Origin: Fagopyrum homotropicum
Taxonomy: Eukaryota; Streptophyta; Magnoliopsida; Caryophyllales; Polygonaceae
Assembly (NCBI GenBank): GCA_033239125.1
Contig: BSWB01000001.1
Coordinates: 60,493,416 to 60,557,415, forward strand
DNA: 64,000 bases
Reading direction: 5' to 3'
Below the pieces are notes generated by a model. The model saw only the letters and a program-made list of their open reading frames with translations. It did not search any database and was not told the DNA's origin. Made by a program: the position numbers and the translations under genes. Positions 44,983-58,659 of this stretch are shown here, in pieces; position 1 is the stretch's first letter; each line of letters begins with the position of its first letter.

Positions 44983-47900
44983 TGTAACGACCGGATTTTT
45001 CGTTACGCTTTGATCGGGTTACAGGAGTTTAGAAAACAAAATTAAAATTTAGTGAGATTAGGATATACAAGTTAATTTTGGAAGTCGTTTAATTAAGTAC
45101 CTTGTTCTAAGTTTCGGGACGAAACTTATTTTAAGGGGGTACCGATGTAACATCCGGAATTTTTATTCCGTTTAATTCCGAATCAATTCGGACTTCCAGC
45201 CGTTGATGATTTCCCATTCTATCTAGTATTTCTTTCTTTACAAATTTTATCATTTTATGTAGAATTTAATTCACATAAAATGATAGAATTATATCAAACC
45301 CTAATTCTTATAATTATTTATCATTTTATCTAGAATTTAATTCACATAAAATGATAGAATTATATCAAACCCTAATTCTTATAATTAATTCGTAACGACG
45401 ACTTTAGATGAGATCATGACAAGCTGTGACGAGACCATGACAAGGTTGAGACGAGGCCATGACGAAGCCCGACAACTTTGTGACAAGGCCTAGACAACCA
45501 GTTGACAGCCCTTTTTCCTCTTGTTTCCAGCCAGCCATTTCTAGAGTCACACAAGCAGCCCAACAGTGGTGTGTTTCAGTCCAGCCCAGCAGTGGTGTGT
45601 TTCTGGACAACCCAACTTTGCCTTGCCTTCCATAACCTTAACCCTAGAAGACAGCAACCCTGGATTCCCTATCTCGCAGCAGGATCTCCGCCAGCCCATG
45701 AGGATAGTCGGCCCTAGACGTAGCTTCTACTCCCTCTCCCTTAGTGAGCAGCCCGTAACGCTTGCACGTTTCGCTCCCCAACCGTCGGTAATCAAGCCTC
45801 GACAGATGCTCTCCCTCTTCACTCTATCATCAGCGCCACTTTCCTTCCTTCTGTTACCTTGATTCATGCCAGCCAGGGAGGATCTATTACCTTGCGTCTA
45901 TCCTTGTTCTGTCAAACCAACACACAACGGCGCTATCAGCCAGGGAGGATCTGCTGCCTTGCGTTTTCCTTGGTTTCCCTCCTGCACATAATGATCACCC
46001 TCGTAGAAGCACTCAACCCTGTGGACAAGCGTTGCAGTAGACCAGCCATCTCACTTCCCTGCAGTGTCGACAATACCATGCAGCTTGTAGATCTGGACGC
46101 AGAGAGCTATCGGATCTAGTGGCCTTACAGTCCGCCTTGTGTCTTCTTCTCTCTCTCTCGAGTTTTGGAATCGGGTAAGAGTCATACCCCTTCCTTCCTT
46201 GCACTACCTTCCACATTTTTCATGCCTAATGGGTTCCCTTTATTTCTTCAAATCATACTCAGATCAGCCATAGAAGAAGCAGTGAAGATTCGCACTTTTC
46301 TGAGTTTCAATAAGTGTCAAGCTGTCGAGTTCGGGATCAGATTTAGGTATGCTAAACTCATTATTTTTGGCTGGTTTTCGGATATGTCATAGACAGTAGT
46401 ACATAGTATAACATACTAAAATTTGGGAAGAATCGGAGTTACGGTTTGAGAGTTATTGTGTTTTGTATATATTTGTTGAGTGTTGGGGAAAACAGCAAGT
46501 GATGCTGTTTTGTGAGATGGTTTTGAATAAGCTCTTGATCTCCGTTGGGTTTGAATTTTGGATATGATATAGTTGACATAGTTTTGTAGAACATATTAAA
46601 ATTTGAGAGGCATCCAGCGAGTGGTTTGGGATTTATGATTTTTCAAAGATTGAGTCGTAAGCAGTTTTTCTGTTGTGCTGAAATTCAGTTTTGGGAGATA
46701 GTTTTAAATAGGATTTTGATCTCCTTTGCGGCTGAATTTTGGATATATTATAGATAAGATTTTATAGTAGAACATATCAAAATTTGGGATAAACCCAGTG
46801 AGTAGTTTAGGAGTAATGATTTTTTCAAAGTTAAGACACTGTGTTGTTTGTTAAGTGTTGTAACCAACTTTAGAAATTTTTGTAGAAGTGATGGTTGAAC
46901 AGTTTTAAAAAACTCTTGCTCCTAGGAGTAGATGAGATATCATAGATGATCTAGGGAATTATTTCGGAATTTTTATAAGATCATTCGAAGTTTATATTTG
47001 AAGCCGAAGTTGGACCTTAACGATCTTTCCGAAAATAAGGAAATGGGTAAATTGTCAGTTTGTAACCAAACTCATCTTTAGGAGTTAGAATATGACTCTT
47101 TAGTCTCAAATAAAAGTTTAGGCATGAATTAGGGAATTTTTGGAAGTTTCGAGACCAAGGGTAAAATAGTCTTTTTACCATAAATTAATACTGTAATCAA
47201 TTCCGTTCTATTAAGACCTACTATCTTAGAAGTCTTAGACTTCTAATCACCTAGAAAGTGTGCTGACACACTTGCCTTCTTTGACAGGCCACTGAATTCC
47301 TACCGTACAGATCGATTTGCGAATTAGAAAGTCGAGATCTGATTCAGGTAACTCCACGGACTTACTTAGCTGGCTTTCATGTATGAGTGTAATGTGTATG
47401 AGTGGTGTTTGCTAGTTATGATAAACAACGAAACCGGATTAGGCCAACTATATTATTTACGTAATTGACCCAAGTGTATGATAACGGGTCGTGACATCAT
47501 CTGCTTAGCTCTTGCGAGAGTCTAGGAGGTGCCCTTCGACCAGCCCAGTCCGGTAGACGGTCAGATGCATTAGTACCATTCCGCGTTGGTAAACGGGGAC
47601 AGGGGCGAGGTTTGGGAATCCCTCGTGTCACAAAATAAGTATCATTAGTAATGACCTATCACCTAATTAAAGATAATAAAAGGATTGAGTGTTGCATGTT
47701 GATTGTGTATGTTGTGTGTATGTGCTTTTACCTTTATACTTATGCATAGAATGTTAGCTAACGGTTTTATACCGCTTGTAGATGTTTTGCAGGTTAATAC
47801 AGTTGTAGAGAGATTCGGAGGGAATGGTCAGCCGGGTCCACGTACTCATTTAGTTAGGGACGGGGATGTCTTTTGTTCTTCATATGTGTCGTTTGGTACC

Positions 47901-48080
47901 TTTACTTTGTAAGGCTGATACATATTCTTCATGTATATATTATTTAAAGTTTTCAAATGTTTTAAATACTTTTGTGCCTTGTTGTAAGATCCTAGTGAAA
48001 TTGTTGTCAAACTAAGGTCGGGACCCATTGTGAGGTCCTAACCAGTAGCTCCCCGAGTTCTCAAAATTTGGGGTGTTACA
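44983..48080 (+). repeat. B LTR4 (complete, 3098 bp)
   Basis: Same ends and length as LTR3, no gene. It contains the second PPT and start, the hairpin pair and the same small ORFs. Confidence 0.88.
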
Positions 48081-49009
48081 TTATGGTATCAGAGCTCTGG
48101 GTTGGCAACAATGGCACTTGAAATCTTCTGAAAGACCGATTGTATAAATAACTAGAACCCGAAAGGGGTCTAAAATTTTCAAAACGGATTTATGTTTTTT
48201 TTCCACGAGCATAGTCGGGTTGTGGGTTAGTAGTACGTCGGACTACCATCGCTCTCCGTGGATCTCTGCAACTTAGAATGATAGGTGTGTTAGTTAGTAT
48301 ATAGACTTATATCGATATGTTCTAATGTATTATTATATATATGTATATGTATAGCATGTTAGTATCCTAAAGGATATTTTGTATCCTTTAGTTGTGATAA
48401 AATGAAGCGATTATCGCCTCATTATAAATAAACTTCGGACTTGAAGAATCTCCAGCACGAGGCAATGGAATCGGACCTTGAATTGAGTATTATACTCGTG
48501 TAGGCCATTTGGTGATCCTTACAAATCATCCAAAGAACAAGCGAACCAGTAAGTAAAAGTTGTGAAGATAATTGTTACCACAAGCATAATCAGATGAGGA
48601 AGAAATTCTTGAGTCAGTTCAGTTAGAAGGAATAGAAGGTCGTACAAGGAACTCGGGCACACGAGGCCAAGAGATGGAATTAGAAGAATCATACAAGAGA
48701 CTACAAGAGTGCGGAGTAGTGATAACAATATTGGAGCGGGACAAGTAGAATTGGGTACAACCAAGATTGCGGAATCAAGGACATTACAATCGGAACGGAT
48801 GCCCCATACACCATTATGGGCATAAGAAACCAGAAGAGACAGAGTGTCAATCCGGGTATGAGAATCTAAGGTGCACGGAATGAAGACCTACAATTGAGTG
48901 TAAAAGCGGGAAGGAAGACCCCACAAGTGGGGAGGTTTTTACCTCCTCAGAAATATAAGAAGTTTGAAAGAAATCGAGACGCCAATACCCAAAGAATGGA
49001 AGCCTTTAG
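48081..49009 (+). repeat. B internal region 4, first part
   Basis: Starts with PBS TGGTATCAGAGC at 48084-48095 and runs to GCCTTTAG, where F is inserted. No gene. Confidence 0.85.
49005..49009. other. Target-site duplication of F, left (TTTAG)
   Basis: Identical to 56488-56492; with one copy removed the B internal sequence reads through as in internal 3. Confidence 0.87.
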
Positions 49010-50433
49010 TGTTGGATTTTCGGTGTCCGGTTTTAGACCAAAGGGCCGTAGTCTCACTTATGTGAGTAGACGGTTCTCCCAATTGCCAAACAAATTATAT
49101 AATTATCTTGAACTAAAAACTTGTTATTAACCAAGGGTTTGTAATCTCCACAAAGGAGTAGACAAAACCCAACCAAGAGTTTGTAATCTCCGCAAAGGAG
49201 TAGACAAAACCCAATCAAGAGTTTGTAGTCTCCAAAAGAGTAGACAAAACGCAGCTAAGAGTTTGTAATCTCCACAAAGGAGTAGACAAAACTCAATCAA
49301 GAGTTTGTAGTCTCCAAAGGAGTAGACAAAACTCAAGCAAGAGTTTGTAATCTCCAAAAAGGAGTAGACAAAACTCTAATAGAAGTTAAGTTCAATTATA
49401 CGTCTTATAAACCGGTTGTTATATGTTAAAACCATTGACTTGGATAATGTAATGAGTCATTCATAAATGAATTTTCCTTCTAAGTGTATTCTCCCCTACA
49501 CCGGGAATATCCAAATACCTTAGTGGGATAAAACGTTACACGTTACAAAGACGAAGTAAGAGACTTACTTGTCTTACTTTGTAGAAAGGGTATTCCTAGG
49601 TTTTGTCAATACAAAACCAAACTAAGATGGATGCCTATCCTTTGTCAATACAAAGGAACTATACTGGTCTTTCGAGTTTTGCAAACAAGCTTATAAGAAG
49701 GCCTATCCAATGTCAATACAATGGAACTAGAAGCTTTATTGTTGCAAAAACGAATGTCCAATCAAGTGCAAATGGCTCTCCCTTTTATAGGCATAGGGGG
49801 CCACGGTTTTGGGGAGTTAAAAGCGGTTAAAAGCGGTTAAAAACAGTTATGGAAGTTACTTGGAAGTTACTTGGAAGATGGGTCTTGAAGCCCTAGAAAG
49901 CCCGAGGCCCGAGGCCCACATAGGAAGCCCAAAACCGCTCCCCGGAGCTAGCTTAGAGCTAGCTTATTTTTCTTGGTCCAAACACTTCCAATGAGCTTAA
50001 TTCACTTTAATATAGCTAGGGTAAGCTCCAAGATCCTCAAACACTCAATATCTTAGCTCAAGCTAGTGTAGCTCCTTAAGAAGCTCACTAGCTGCTTCAT
50101 TGACATTCACTAAGCATTTGAGCTTGAATTGCTCCCAATTTTTAACCACATATTCTTTAGCCAATATAAGGCATAAGAACCAAAGGTGTGCCGATAAAAT
50201 GTGGCTAAAAAGCCCCAAACGTCGGCCTTCTAAAAGCCAGCACAAGTTGACCTTGTCGTGAATCACCTTGCTTTGATTCGACTCCCCTTATAATACTAGT
50301 TGTTCTTAGTGCCGGTCACTTGGCTTGCCTCCCGCAACCCGGACCATAGTGACACACATGTGAACAACTCATTGCACCTTGTCTCAAGACAAGCTCAACG
50401 GTTACAATGAAGACTTAGCCCAAATCTCCAACA
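49010..50433 (-). repeat. 3' LTR of element F (1424 bp)
   Basis: Matches 55075-56487. It is 11 bp longer because a unit like ACTTGGAAGTT is repeated near 49860. A minisatellite lies at 49132-49376. No gene. Confidence 0.9.
49132..49376. repeat. Minisatellite, six units of about 41 bp, in F LTR
   Basis: Units read roughly AAGAGTTTGTAATCTCC, then AAAGGAGTAGACAAAACTCA. They vary by a few bases and small indels. The other LTR has the same six at 55197-55441. On the element's own strand they lie near the 3' end of the LTR. Confidence 0.85.
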
Positions 50434-50971
50434 TTCCTCCCCCATTTGAGCAAAGTCAAGAAACTTTTAATAGACATACATCCAAACAAAATATTCGCAT
50501 AATCATAAATATCTTTCGATTGAATTTATTGAATTAGTATAATTACACATTTTGCACTAAAGAATTGTGGTGTCCTAATGGATTGAACCACTTAACTTGT
50601 TTAAGTACATGAAGGCAACATACACGAAATTTACATTTCCTTTACAAATAAATGACACATTTAAAGGCTATTGTGTCCTAATCCTTTAATGAACATATAG
50701 GCGAGTCGACCATCTACTCCCTTGAAGAAGCCTTGACACTTCACGTTCACGTAGCCAACTCTCTTTTGATCTTGCACCTATAATTGCAATTTTTCAAAAG
50801 AGTTGTTAAGAAATCACATATTTCAAACTATACATATTATATAGGCATAGAGCATTACCTTGGATGGACATATTATGCTCACAACTTCTTGGAATGGGCT
50901 TTCCTCATTGAATTCGGCTAAGGCATCAAGCCATAGGCGAATTGGGTGTCCCACGACAAGTCGTTATCAAT
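50434..50971 (-). other. F 3' UTR with PPT
   Basis: The minus strand has the purine tract AAATGGGGGAGGAA directly before the 3' LTR (50434-50447). The remaining about 520 bp is AT-rich with no gene. Confidence 0.8.
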
Positions 50972-53900
50972 TTAGGTCGTTAACCCCATCCCCTTGGCTG
51001 ACTTTTGAACTAAGTCCCTTGCCAAGCTCTTGGTTAAGTGATCGGCTAGATTATTGTGTGTTCTCACAAAATCGACCGATATTATACCGTGAGTTATGAG
51101 CTCTCTAACCGAGCTATGTCTCACACCAAGATGTCTTGATTTCCCATTGTACGTTTGGCTATAAGCTTTAGCCAACGTAGCTGCACTATCACAATGAATC
51201 GAGATAGGAGAAACCGGTTTTGGCCATAGAAGAATTTCTACAACTAAATTTCTTAGCCATTCAGCTTCCTTGCCGGCAGCGGCAAGTGCCACAAACTCGG
51301 ACTCCATGGTCGATGTTGTAATGCACGTTTGCTTCTTTGACGCCCATGAAATGGCACCACCACCTAACAAGAAAACCCATCATGTGGTGGATGAGTGATC
51401 ATCTAGATTAGTGATCCATGACGCATCCGAGTAGCCTTCTATCACTGAAGGATACTTACTGTACAAGATGCCAAAACCCATGGTCCCCTTGAGGTACCTA
51501 AGCACACGCCTTATTGCCTTCCAATGTTGTGAGCTAGGACAACTTGTGTATCTACTCAATTTACCAATAGCAAAAGCAATATCTGGCCTAGTGCTAGTCA
51601 TTGCATACATGCAACATCCTATTACTTGTGCATACTCAAGTTGAGAGACAGTTGATCCTTGGTTGGGCATCAACTTCTCACTTGAGTCCATAGGAGTACT
51701 AACAATTGTACTTTTATCACATTGAAAGCGTTTGACAATCTTCTCAATGTAGTGTGATTGTGTGAGGCTTAAGCCTTTGGAATCACGTTTGATTCTTATG
51801 CCCAGAATCACATCCGCCTCACCTAAGTCTTTCATAGAAAACTTAGTGGACAAGAAATCCTTAGTGAGATCTACTTGTCTTTGGTTTGTTCCAAAGATCA
51901 ACATGTCATCAACATATAAGCATATGATCACACCTTGACCGGTATGATCAAACTTACTATAGACACACTTGTCAGCTTGATTTATCTTAAATCCATTTGA
52001 TAATACAACATCATCAAACTTTTGATGCCATTGTTTTGGAGCTTGCTTTAGTCCATACAAGGATTTGACCAAGCGACATACTTTGTGCTCTTGTTCTTTT
52101 TAAAACAAACCCTTCAGGTTGTCTCATATACACTTCCTCATCTAGATCACCATTAAGGAATGCTGTCTTGACATCCATTTGATGAATCACTAGATTATGT
52201 ATAGCCGCCATAGCTATTAATAACCTAATGGTTGTAATCCTAGCCACCGGAGCATATGTGTCAAAGTAATCGACACCTTCCCTTTGTCTAAAGCCTTGGA
52301 TGACCAAGCGTGCTTTAAACTTATCAATGGAACCGTCAACTTTCATCTTCCTCTTGAAGATCCATTTGCATCCCAAAGGTTTGCAACCGGAAGGAAGGTT
52401 GGCTAACTCCCATGTATGGTTTACCCATAATGGAGTCCATCTCCTCTTGGATTGCTTCCTTCCAAAAGGCAACATCTTGAGACTTCATGGCCTCATCAAA
52501 TGTCTTTGGATCCTCATCCATATGAAAGTAAGAGTGACGATCCATTTCATTATCCCTTGACCCTTCAACCAAGAACACTTGGAAAATTGATTTTTGGGAC
52601 AAATTAATGCTCATAGGAGCAATCTCTGGCAAGTCAAGCCCGTGGGACGATTGCCAGGATTCATCTTGAATCCTACGATGCTTGTTTGGGTGTTCCTCAT
52701 CTAAAGTCATGTTGATCACTTCCCTAGGCCTAGGAGCCGAGGTGAAGCGATCTTCATCAAAGATGGCATCCCTAGACTCTATTACGGTATTAACCGAGAT
52801 GAAGTCATTTGGTTCTATCACATAGAATCTATATGCTTTGGAGTGTTCGGCATAGCCAATGAACACACTCAACACCTCTTTCACCTAAAGTCTTACGTTT
52901 GTTGTCATTTAGCCTTACTACGGCTCGACATCCCCAAACTCGTAAGTAATGTAGGTTTGGTTTCCTTTTGAACCAAAGTTCGTAAGGAGTCTTCTTGCTT
53001 TTTTTGTTTGGAACACGATTAAGCAAGTAGTTTGCCGTGAGCATAGCTTCACCCCAAAACGAATTCTTAAGACCCGAGTAAGACAACATGGCATTGACCA
53101 TCTCTTTAAGCACTCGGTTCTTTCGTTCGGCCACACCATTTGATTGTGGTGTGTAAGGTGCCGTGGTCTCATGTATGATCCCGACACTCTTGAAATATTC
53201 CTTATCCATAAATTCACCACCACGATCCGTGCGTAGTCTTTTTATTAAGGTACCTTGTTGTAACTCAGATTCATTCTTGAATACATAGAATTTGTCTAAG
53301 GCATCACTCTTTGCAAAGAGTAGATATACGTAACAATACCTAGAGTAATCATCTATGAATGTTACGTAATACTTCTTCTTTCCTAATGAAGGAGTAGAGT
53401 GCAAGTCGCCTAGATCCGAGTGGACTAAGCCGAGCATTGATTGTTCTCTTTCATCTCTAGGAAATGGAAGTCTAGTTATCTTGGTCAACATGCACGTTTT
53501 ACACTTGTCTTTTGGCAAGTCAAGTTTAGGTAAAATACCATCCTTAGTCATGGCATTCATACGCTTAAAATGAACGTGTCCAAGTCGTGAATGCCATTTA
53601 ACAAAATCACAATTGGAAGAAGAAAAAGAAGAAGAAGACAATGTAAACAAACTGTTCTTGTTTATATTACTATTAGAAAGTTTATTACATAAAGAGAGAA
53701 GAAACATATTATTGTTCCAATGGCCAAAGCCTACAAATGTTCCTCTCCTAGATAATATATAGCGGTCGGCTTCTATGACTTGTTTGAAGCCAAGCCTATT
53801 GAGTACACCACCAGAAACCACATTCTTTCTAATGGCCGGTGCATGTAGTACATTTGACAAGACTAGAGTCTTGCCACTTGTGAAGTACAGATCAACCCGT

Positions 53901-55021
53901 CCTCTTCCTAGAATGGGGGTGGTAGACTCGTTTCCCATATGTATGAGTGCTCCATCGTTTGCAATAGCGTATGTCTTGAACCAACGCCGATCTTTGCAAA
54001 CATGAGTTGTTGCACCCGAGTCCACCCACCATCCAAGGTCATCATCCTGCATGGACAAACATTCAAAAGTGAATGACACATAATTCAAATCAGAATTTAT
54101 ATCAAAGTTAGAATCAAGACTCATAAGTGAGTCACCTTGGTTTAATGGGTTTTGGCCACTTTGGCCTCCACCCTTGGATCCATCGTCCTTAACCTTACAA
54201 TCCCGCTTGAAGTGGCCAATCTTGCCACACTTCCAACAAGAACCTTTTGGTTTCTTGTCAACATTATCTTTTTTGGACTTCTTGGACTTATTTCCCTTGT
54301 CCTTGCCTTTGTCCTTTCCTTTGAACCTCTTCCTTTTGCCCTTGCCATCCATCATGTTGGCCTCGTGGGAAGTAGAAGTTTTATCTTCCTTCTTGAGTCC
54401 CCCTTCTTGTGCCCTAAGGCCTTGTTCAATTTGAAGGTGAGAGCCAAGTTCCACCAACGTGAGTTCTTCCTTCTTGTCCTTTAGCACATGGCGGAAGTCC
54501 TTCCACGAAGGGGGGAGCTTATCCATTATAGACGAAACCGCAATGGCCTCATCCATATGCATGGCATGTTGAGTGAACCTCCCAAGAATCCGGAGCAATT
54601 CATTGTATTGTTCCATTACCGGCCTTGAGTCCACCATTTTATATGAGTTAAAATCCGAGACTAAGAATTTGCGAGATGAAGCATCCTCCGCCATGTACTT
54701 AGACTCCAGTTGATCCCATATTGATGTTGATGACTCTACACTTTGGTAGACATCAAACAATGCATCACTCATGCCATTGAGTATATGACCACGACATATG
54801 TAGTCATCATTATCCCATTTGCTCCTTCGTCGGACAACCTCTATCTCCTCCACCATATCATCAACCGGCTCGGCCGGTCTAGGTGTAGTGAGTACATAAG
54901 CGACTTTTAGTGTAGTCAAGAGGAAGTGCATTTTCTTTTGCCACCTCCTAAAGTCTATACCCTCAAACTTATCCAACTTCCCAAAACGAGAAGTCATTTC
55001 TGTCATTAACGTCTTACTCAT
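50972..55021 (-). pseudogene. gag-pol of element F (Copia), frameshifted
   Basis: Starts at the ATG at 55021 (MSKTLMTEMTSRFGKLDKFE), 53 bases after the LTR. Order: gag of the UBN2 type; zinc knuckle CWKCGKIGHFKRDC; protease VDSGATTHV; integrase zinc part (WHSRLGHVHFKRM) and core with FIDDYSRY, TDRGGEF and SNGVAERKNR; RT with WIFKRKMKVDGSIDKFKARL and YVDD; RNase H with ASKKQTCITTSTMESEFVA. Frameshifts lie near 52865, 52430 and 52100, and a TGA near 51380 before RNase H. The gag to integrase part is open for about 730 residues. It would make a self-processed polyprotein in cytoplasmic particles. Confidence 0.88.
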
Positions 55022-55074
55022 TATTGATCAATCCAATCCTACAAAACAATTAACAATAAATACACTTAGAAGAT

Positions 55075-56487
55075 TGTTGGATTTTCGGTGTCCGGTTTTA
55101 GACCAAAGGGCCGTAGTCTCACTTATGTGAGTAGACGGTTCTCCCAATTGCCAAACAAATTATATAATTATCTTGAACTAAAAACTAGTTATTAACCAAG
55201 GGTTTGTAATCTCCACAAAGGAGTAGACAAAACCCAACCAAGAGTTTGTAATCTCCGCAAAGGAGTAGACAAAACCCAATCAAGAGTTTGTAGTCTCCAA
55301 AAGAGTAGACAAAACTCAACTAAGAGTTTGTAATCTCCACAAAGGAGTAGACAAAACTCAATCAAGAGTTTGTAGTCTCCAAAGGAGTAGACAAAACTCA
55401 AGCAAGAGTTTGTAATCTCCAAAAAGGAGTAGACAAAACTCTAATAGAAGTTAAGTTCAATTATACGTCTTATAAACCGGTTGTTATATGTTAAAACCAT
55501 TGACTTGGATAATGTAATGAGTCATTCATAAATGAATTTTCCTTCTAAGTGTATTCTCCCCTACACCGGGAATATCCAAATACCTTAGTGGGATAAAACG
55601 TTACACGTTACAAAGACTAAGTAAGAGACTTACTTGTCTTACTTTGTAGAAAGGGTATTCCTAGGTTTTGTCAATACAAAACCAAACTAAGATGGATGCC
55701 TATCCTTTGTCAATACAAAGGAACTATACTGGTCTTTCGAGTTTTGCAAACAAGCTTATAAGAAGGCCTATCCAATGTCAATACAATGGAACTAGAAGCT
55801 TTATTGTTGCAAAAACGAATGTCCAATCAAGTGCAAATGGCTCTCCCTTTTATAGGCATAGGGGGACACGGTTTTGGGGAGTTAAAAGCGGTTAAAAGCG
55901 GTTAAAAACGGTTATGGAAGTTATTTGGAAGATGGGCCTTGAAGCCCTAGAAAGCCCGAGACCCGAGGCCCACATAGGAAGCCCAAAACCGCTCCCCGGA
56001 GCTAGCTTAGAGCTAGCTTATTTTTCTTGGTCCAAACACTTCCAATGAGCTTCATTCACTTTAATATAGCTAGGGTAAGCTCCAAGATCCTCAAACACTC
56101 AATATCTTAGCTCAAGCTAGTGTAGCTCCTTAAGAAGCTCACTAGCTGCTTCATTGACATTCACTAAGCATTTGAGCTTGAATTGCTCCCAATTTTTAAC
56201 CACATATTCTTTAGCCAATATAAGGCCTAAGAACCAAAGGTGTGCCGATAAAATGTGGCTAAAAAGCCCCAAACGTCGGCCTTCTAAAAGCTAGCACAAG
56301 TTGACCTTGTCGTGAATCGCCTTGCTTTGATTCGACTCCCCTTATAATACTAGTTGTTCTTAGTGCCGGTCACTTGGCTTGCCTCCCGCAACCCGGACGA
56401 TAGTGACACACATGTGAACAACTCATTGCACCTTGTCTCAAGACAAGCTCAACGGTTACAATGAAGACTTAGCCCAAATCTCCAACA
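55075..56487 (-). repeat. 5' LTR of element F (1413 bp)
   Basis: TGTTGG to CCAACA, with the six-unit minisatellite at 55197-55441. The following 53 bases before gag hold no TGGTATCAGAGC or other primer site that I recognise. Confidence 0.9.
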
Positions 56488-58659
56488 TTTAGCAGGGGCA
56501 ACGGAGTTTCATGAAGACGATATTACCACCAACATCAGTGAAGAAATATGTATGGGAGAACGGCCTTGCTAGACTCGAGAGTCCAGGGTAACCCGAATAA
56601 TCATGGGACCTAAGCTATCAACACAGACGGTCCCTGTAAAGGGACTACAATTGGGAGGTAATTAAAAGTCATCAAAACTACAAGACGCTTACCATCTATC
56701 GTGGAGTGTTAGGAACAACTTTTGATGTCAGGTGAATGGCACAGTGAGAGTTGAGAAAGAGAGTTGTCCCAAAGGAAGCAGAAAAGTGAAAGATAAGACG
56801 AACTAAAGAAGTATAAAAGGATTAATTGAGTAGGTGATGCTTACCAAAGAATTTTAATACCATAAGGGGTATGAGAAGAGTAAGTTCGGGATACTGAGAT
56901 GAGTCAACTATAGACTGACCGATGTCAGCTGAGGATGTGTAAGTGTTGTTTGGTATTGATGAGTTATATACCGTTAAGAAAAGATAATTGCGACTGTGGA
57001 GTTATGGGGTAGTTTTACTGACGCCTGGAATGATTTCCTCGAGTATGCAACAACAATCTCCTTAGACAACTAAGGGTATAGAGAATCGTGTTAGAGGTTA
57101 CTTCTTGGCTGGTGAAGATCAAACTCCGGTCGAGTCTGGTAGTTTGGATCTGTGTCAAAAAGAATTAAGAAAGTAAACGGAAGATGGTTGTTTTCCAATC
57201 GGGATTTTATTTCAAGAAGACAAAGTAAGGAAAGTACTTGGTACTTCACCGGTTAATCATTTTGGACTGACAGAACACGTCCTTATGATTACGGGAAACA
57301 ACAAAATAATCAGAGTAGCGCAGCGGAAGCGTGGTGGGTCCTAACCCACAGAGCAAGAAGCTCAAGGGTGTTGAGGGATGTCGTGTTGAGTTTAAGCTGG
57401 TGATAGTTTGTGAAATGCATTCTAGTTGGAAGGAACGTGAGATAGGCTATATGGAGTTACTCAAAATGTTGAACGGAAACTTAGGTGCATATAGAGGTAA
57501 TAGAAGGAGACTGGTACCCTATTATGGATCCGAGTTTAAGAGTGCACTGCTGATCGTATGCTAACAATTATTGAGTAGTTATGATCAGATAACGGTAATA
57601 GGAGATCACTTTGCGTCTAATACCGTCATTCCAGACATATTCTAGGTCATTTAAGATCTTGGAAAATGCGTGAGAAGCCTAAGTTTGAGCAAATGATATA
57701 TTGGAGATCTACAAATAATATAATAATGCCAAGTGAACAAAGAGGATGACCACTAGATGTGATTTTTAGTTGTCTCGAGTGTTATACCTGAAAAGGGTAA
57801 AGGTGATGACTCCGTACCTGAGGGATAAGATGAATGAGTAATATTAAAAGACAAGATCAAGTTGGTCGTGATACGAAGAGCATTGAGCACTTGGTAAGTG
57901 TTGGTGGATGTCCAAGACCTTTGACCTGATTGTGTAGTCAGAACCTTTTCAGAAGGCCGGAAGCAAGTGGTCATAACGACGGAAAGATAGTGGAATAGAT
58001 CATTTTTCATAGGGTCATCAAAGGATCTAGAAGTGAGTTGTGTAAGACAACCATTGAAAGTTTTAGAGCGGGTTAAAAGTGATCGAGGGACTATTATTCC
58101 TCACCCTATTGGAGAGTGCAACTTCAGTTTTCCGCGGAGACTGAGTTTGGGAACTAAGCTTGAGAATTTCGGTTGGACAGATACCTACCAGAGACGAGTT
58201 TGGTCATCATATTAGAGGATCAGACAGTTGAGCCGGATAATACCAGTGAGATATCCGGTAACCACTATAGAACGTGGTAGTAGACGTTTGTGATCTAAGT
58301 ACCTAAAAGGATTTAAGATTCAGTGGTTTTATGAAAAGCCGATAAGACTACCTAAGATATGGGGGATAGTAAGAGACGTAACCTTTCAAAGACCTATGTA
58401 GCGATAGTTGTAACCTCGGGCGTGACTAGTTAGGGCTTGACCTTGTATGTGTGATATTGTTTGACTACTTGTTTATTTCATGATTGAGTGTTTAGTCAGT
58501 GATGTGTTCTTTTGGTAACCTTGATGTGCGGGATACTTAGATGTGGAAACGACGAGACTTTTGTGTAGTGATCAAACACACCCATTTGGTGCCTTAAAGG
58601 CCGATCAGGATTGTCTTACCCTAAGTTTCGGGATTAAACTTATTTTGAGGGGGATCTTA
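56488..58659 (+). repeat. B internal region 4, second part
   Basis: Starts with the second TTTAG copy and continues as in internal 3 to the PPT-like GAGGGGGATCT. No gene. Confidence 0.85.
57309..57351 (+). pseudogene. 5'-half relic of initiator tRNA-Met, copy 4
   Basis: Same relic in internal region 4. Confidence 0.8.

Larger units (their letters stand above)
49010..56487 (-). mobile_element. Element F: Ty1/Copia retrotransposon (Tork-like)
   Basis: 7478 bp, termini TGTTGG...CCAACA, perfect TTTAG duplication. Domain order on the minus strand is gag, zinc knuckle, protease, integrase, RT, RNase H, that is integrase before RT, which defines Copia. The RNase H end (SAKGMGLTT) and the YVDD box fit the Tork lineage, by memory. 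The LTRs differ by an 11-bp repeat unit and a few substitutions, so insertion is fairly recent. The coding frame is broken in several places. Confidence 0.9.

Noticed and set aside
49132..49376. CRISPR-like array
   Set aside because: It is a direct minisatellite without unique spacers, inside a plant LTR.
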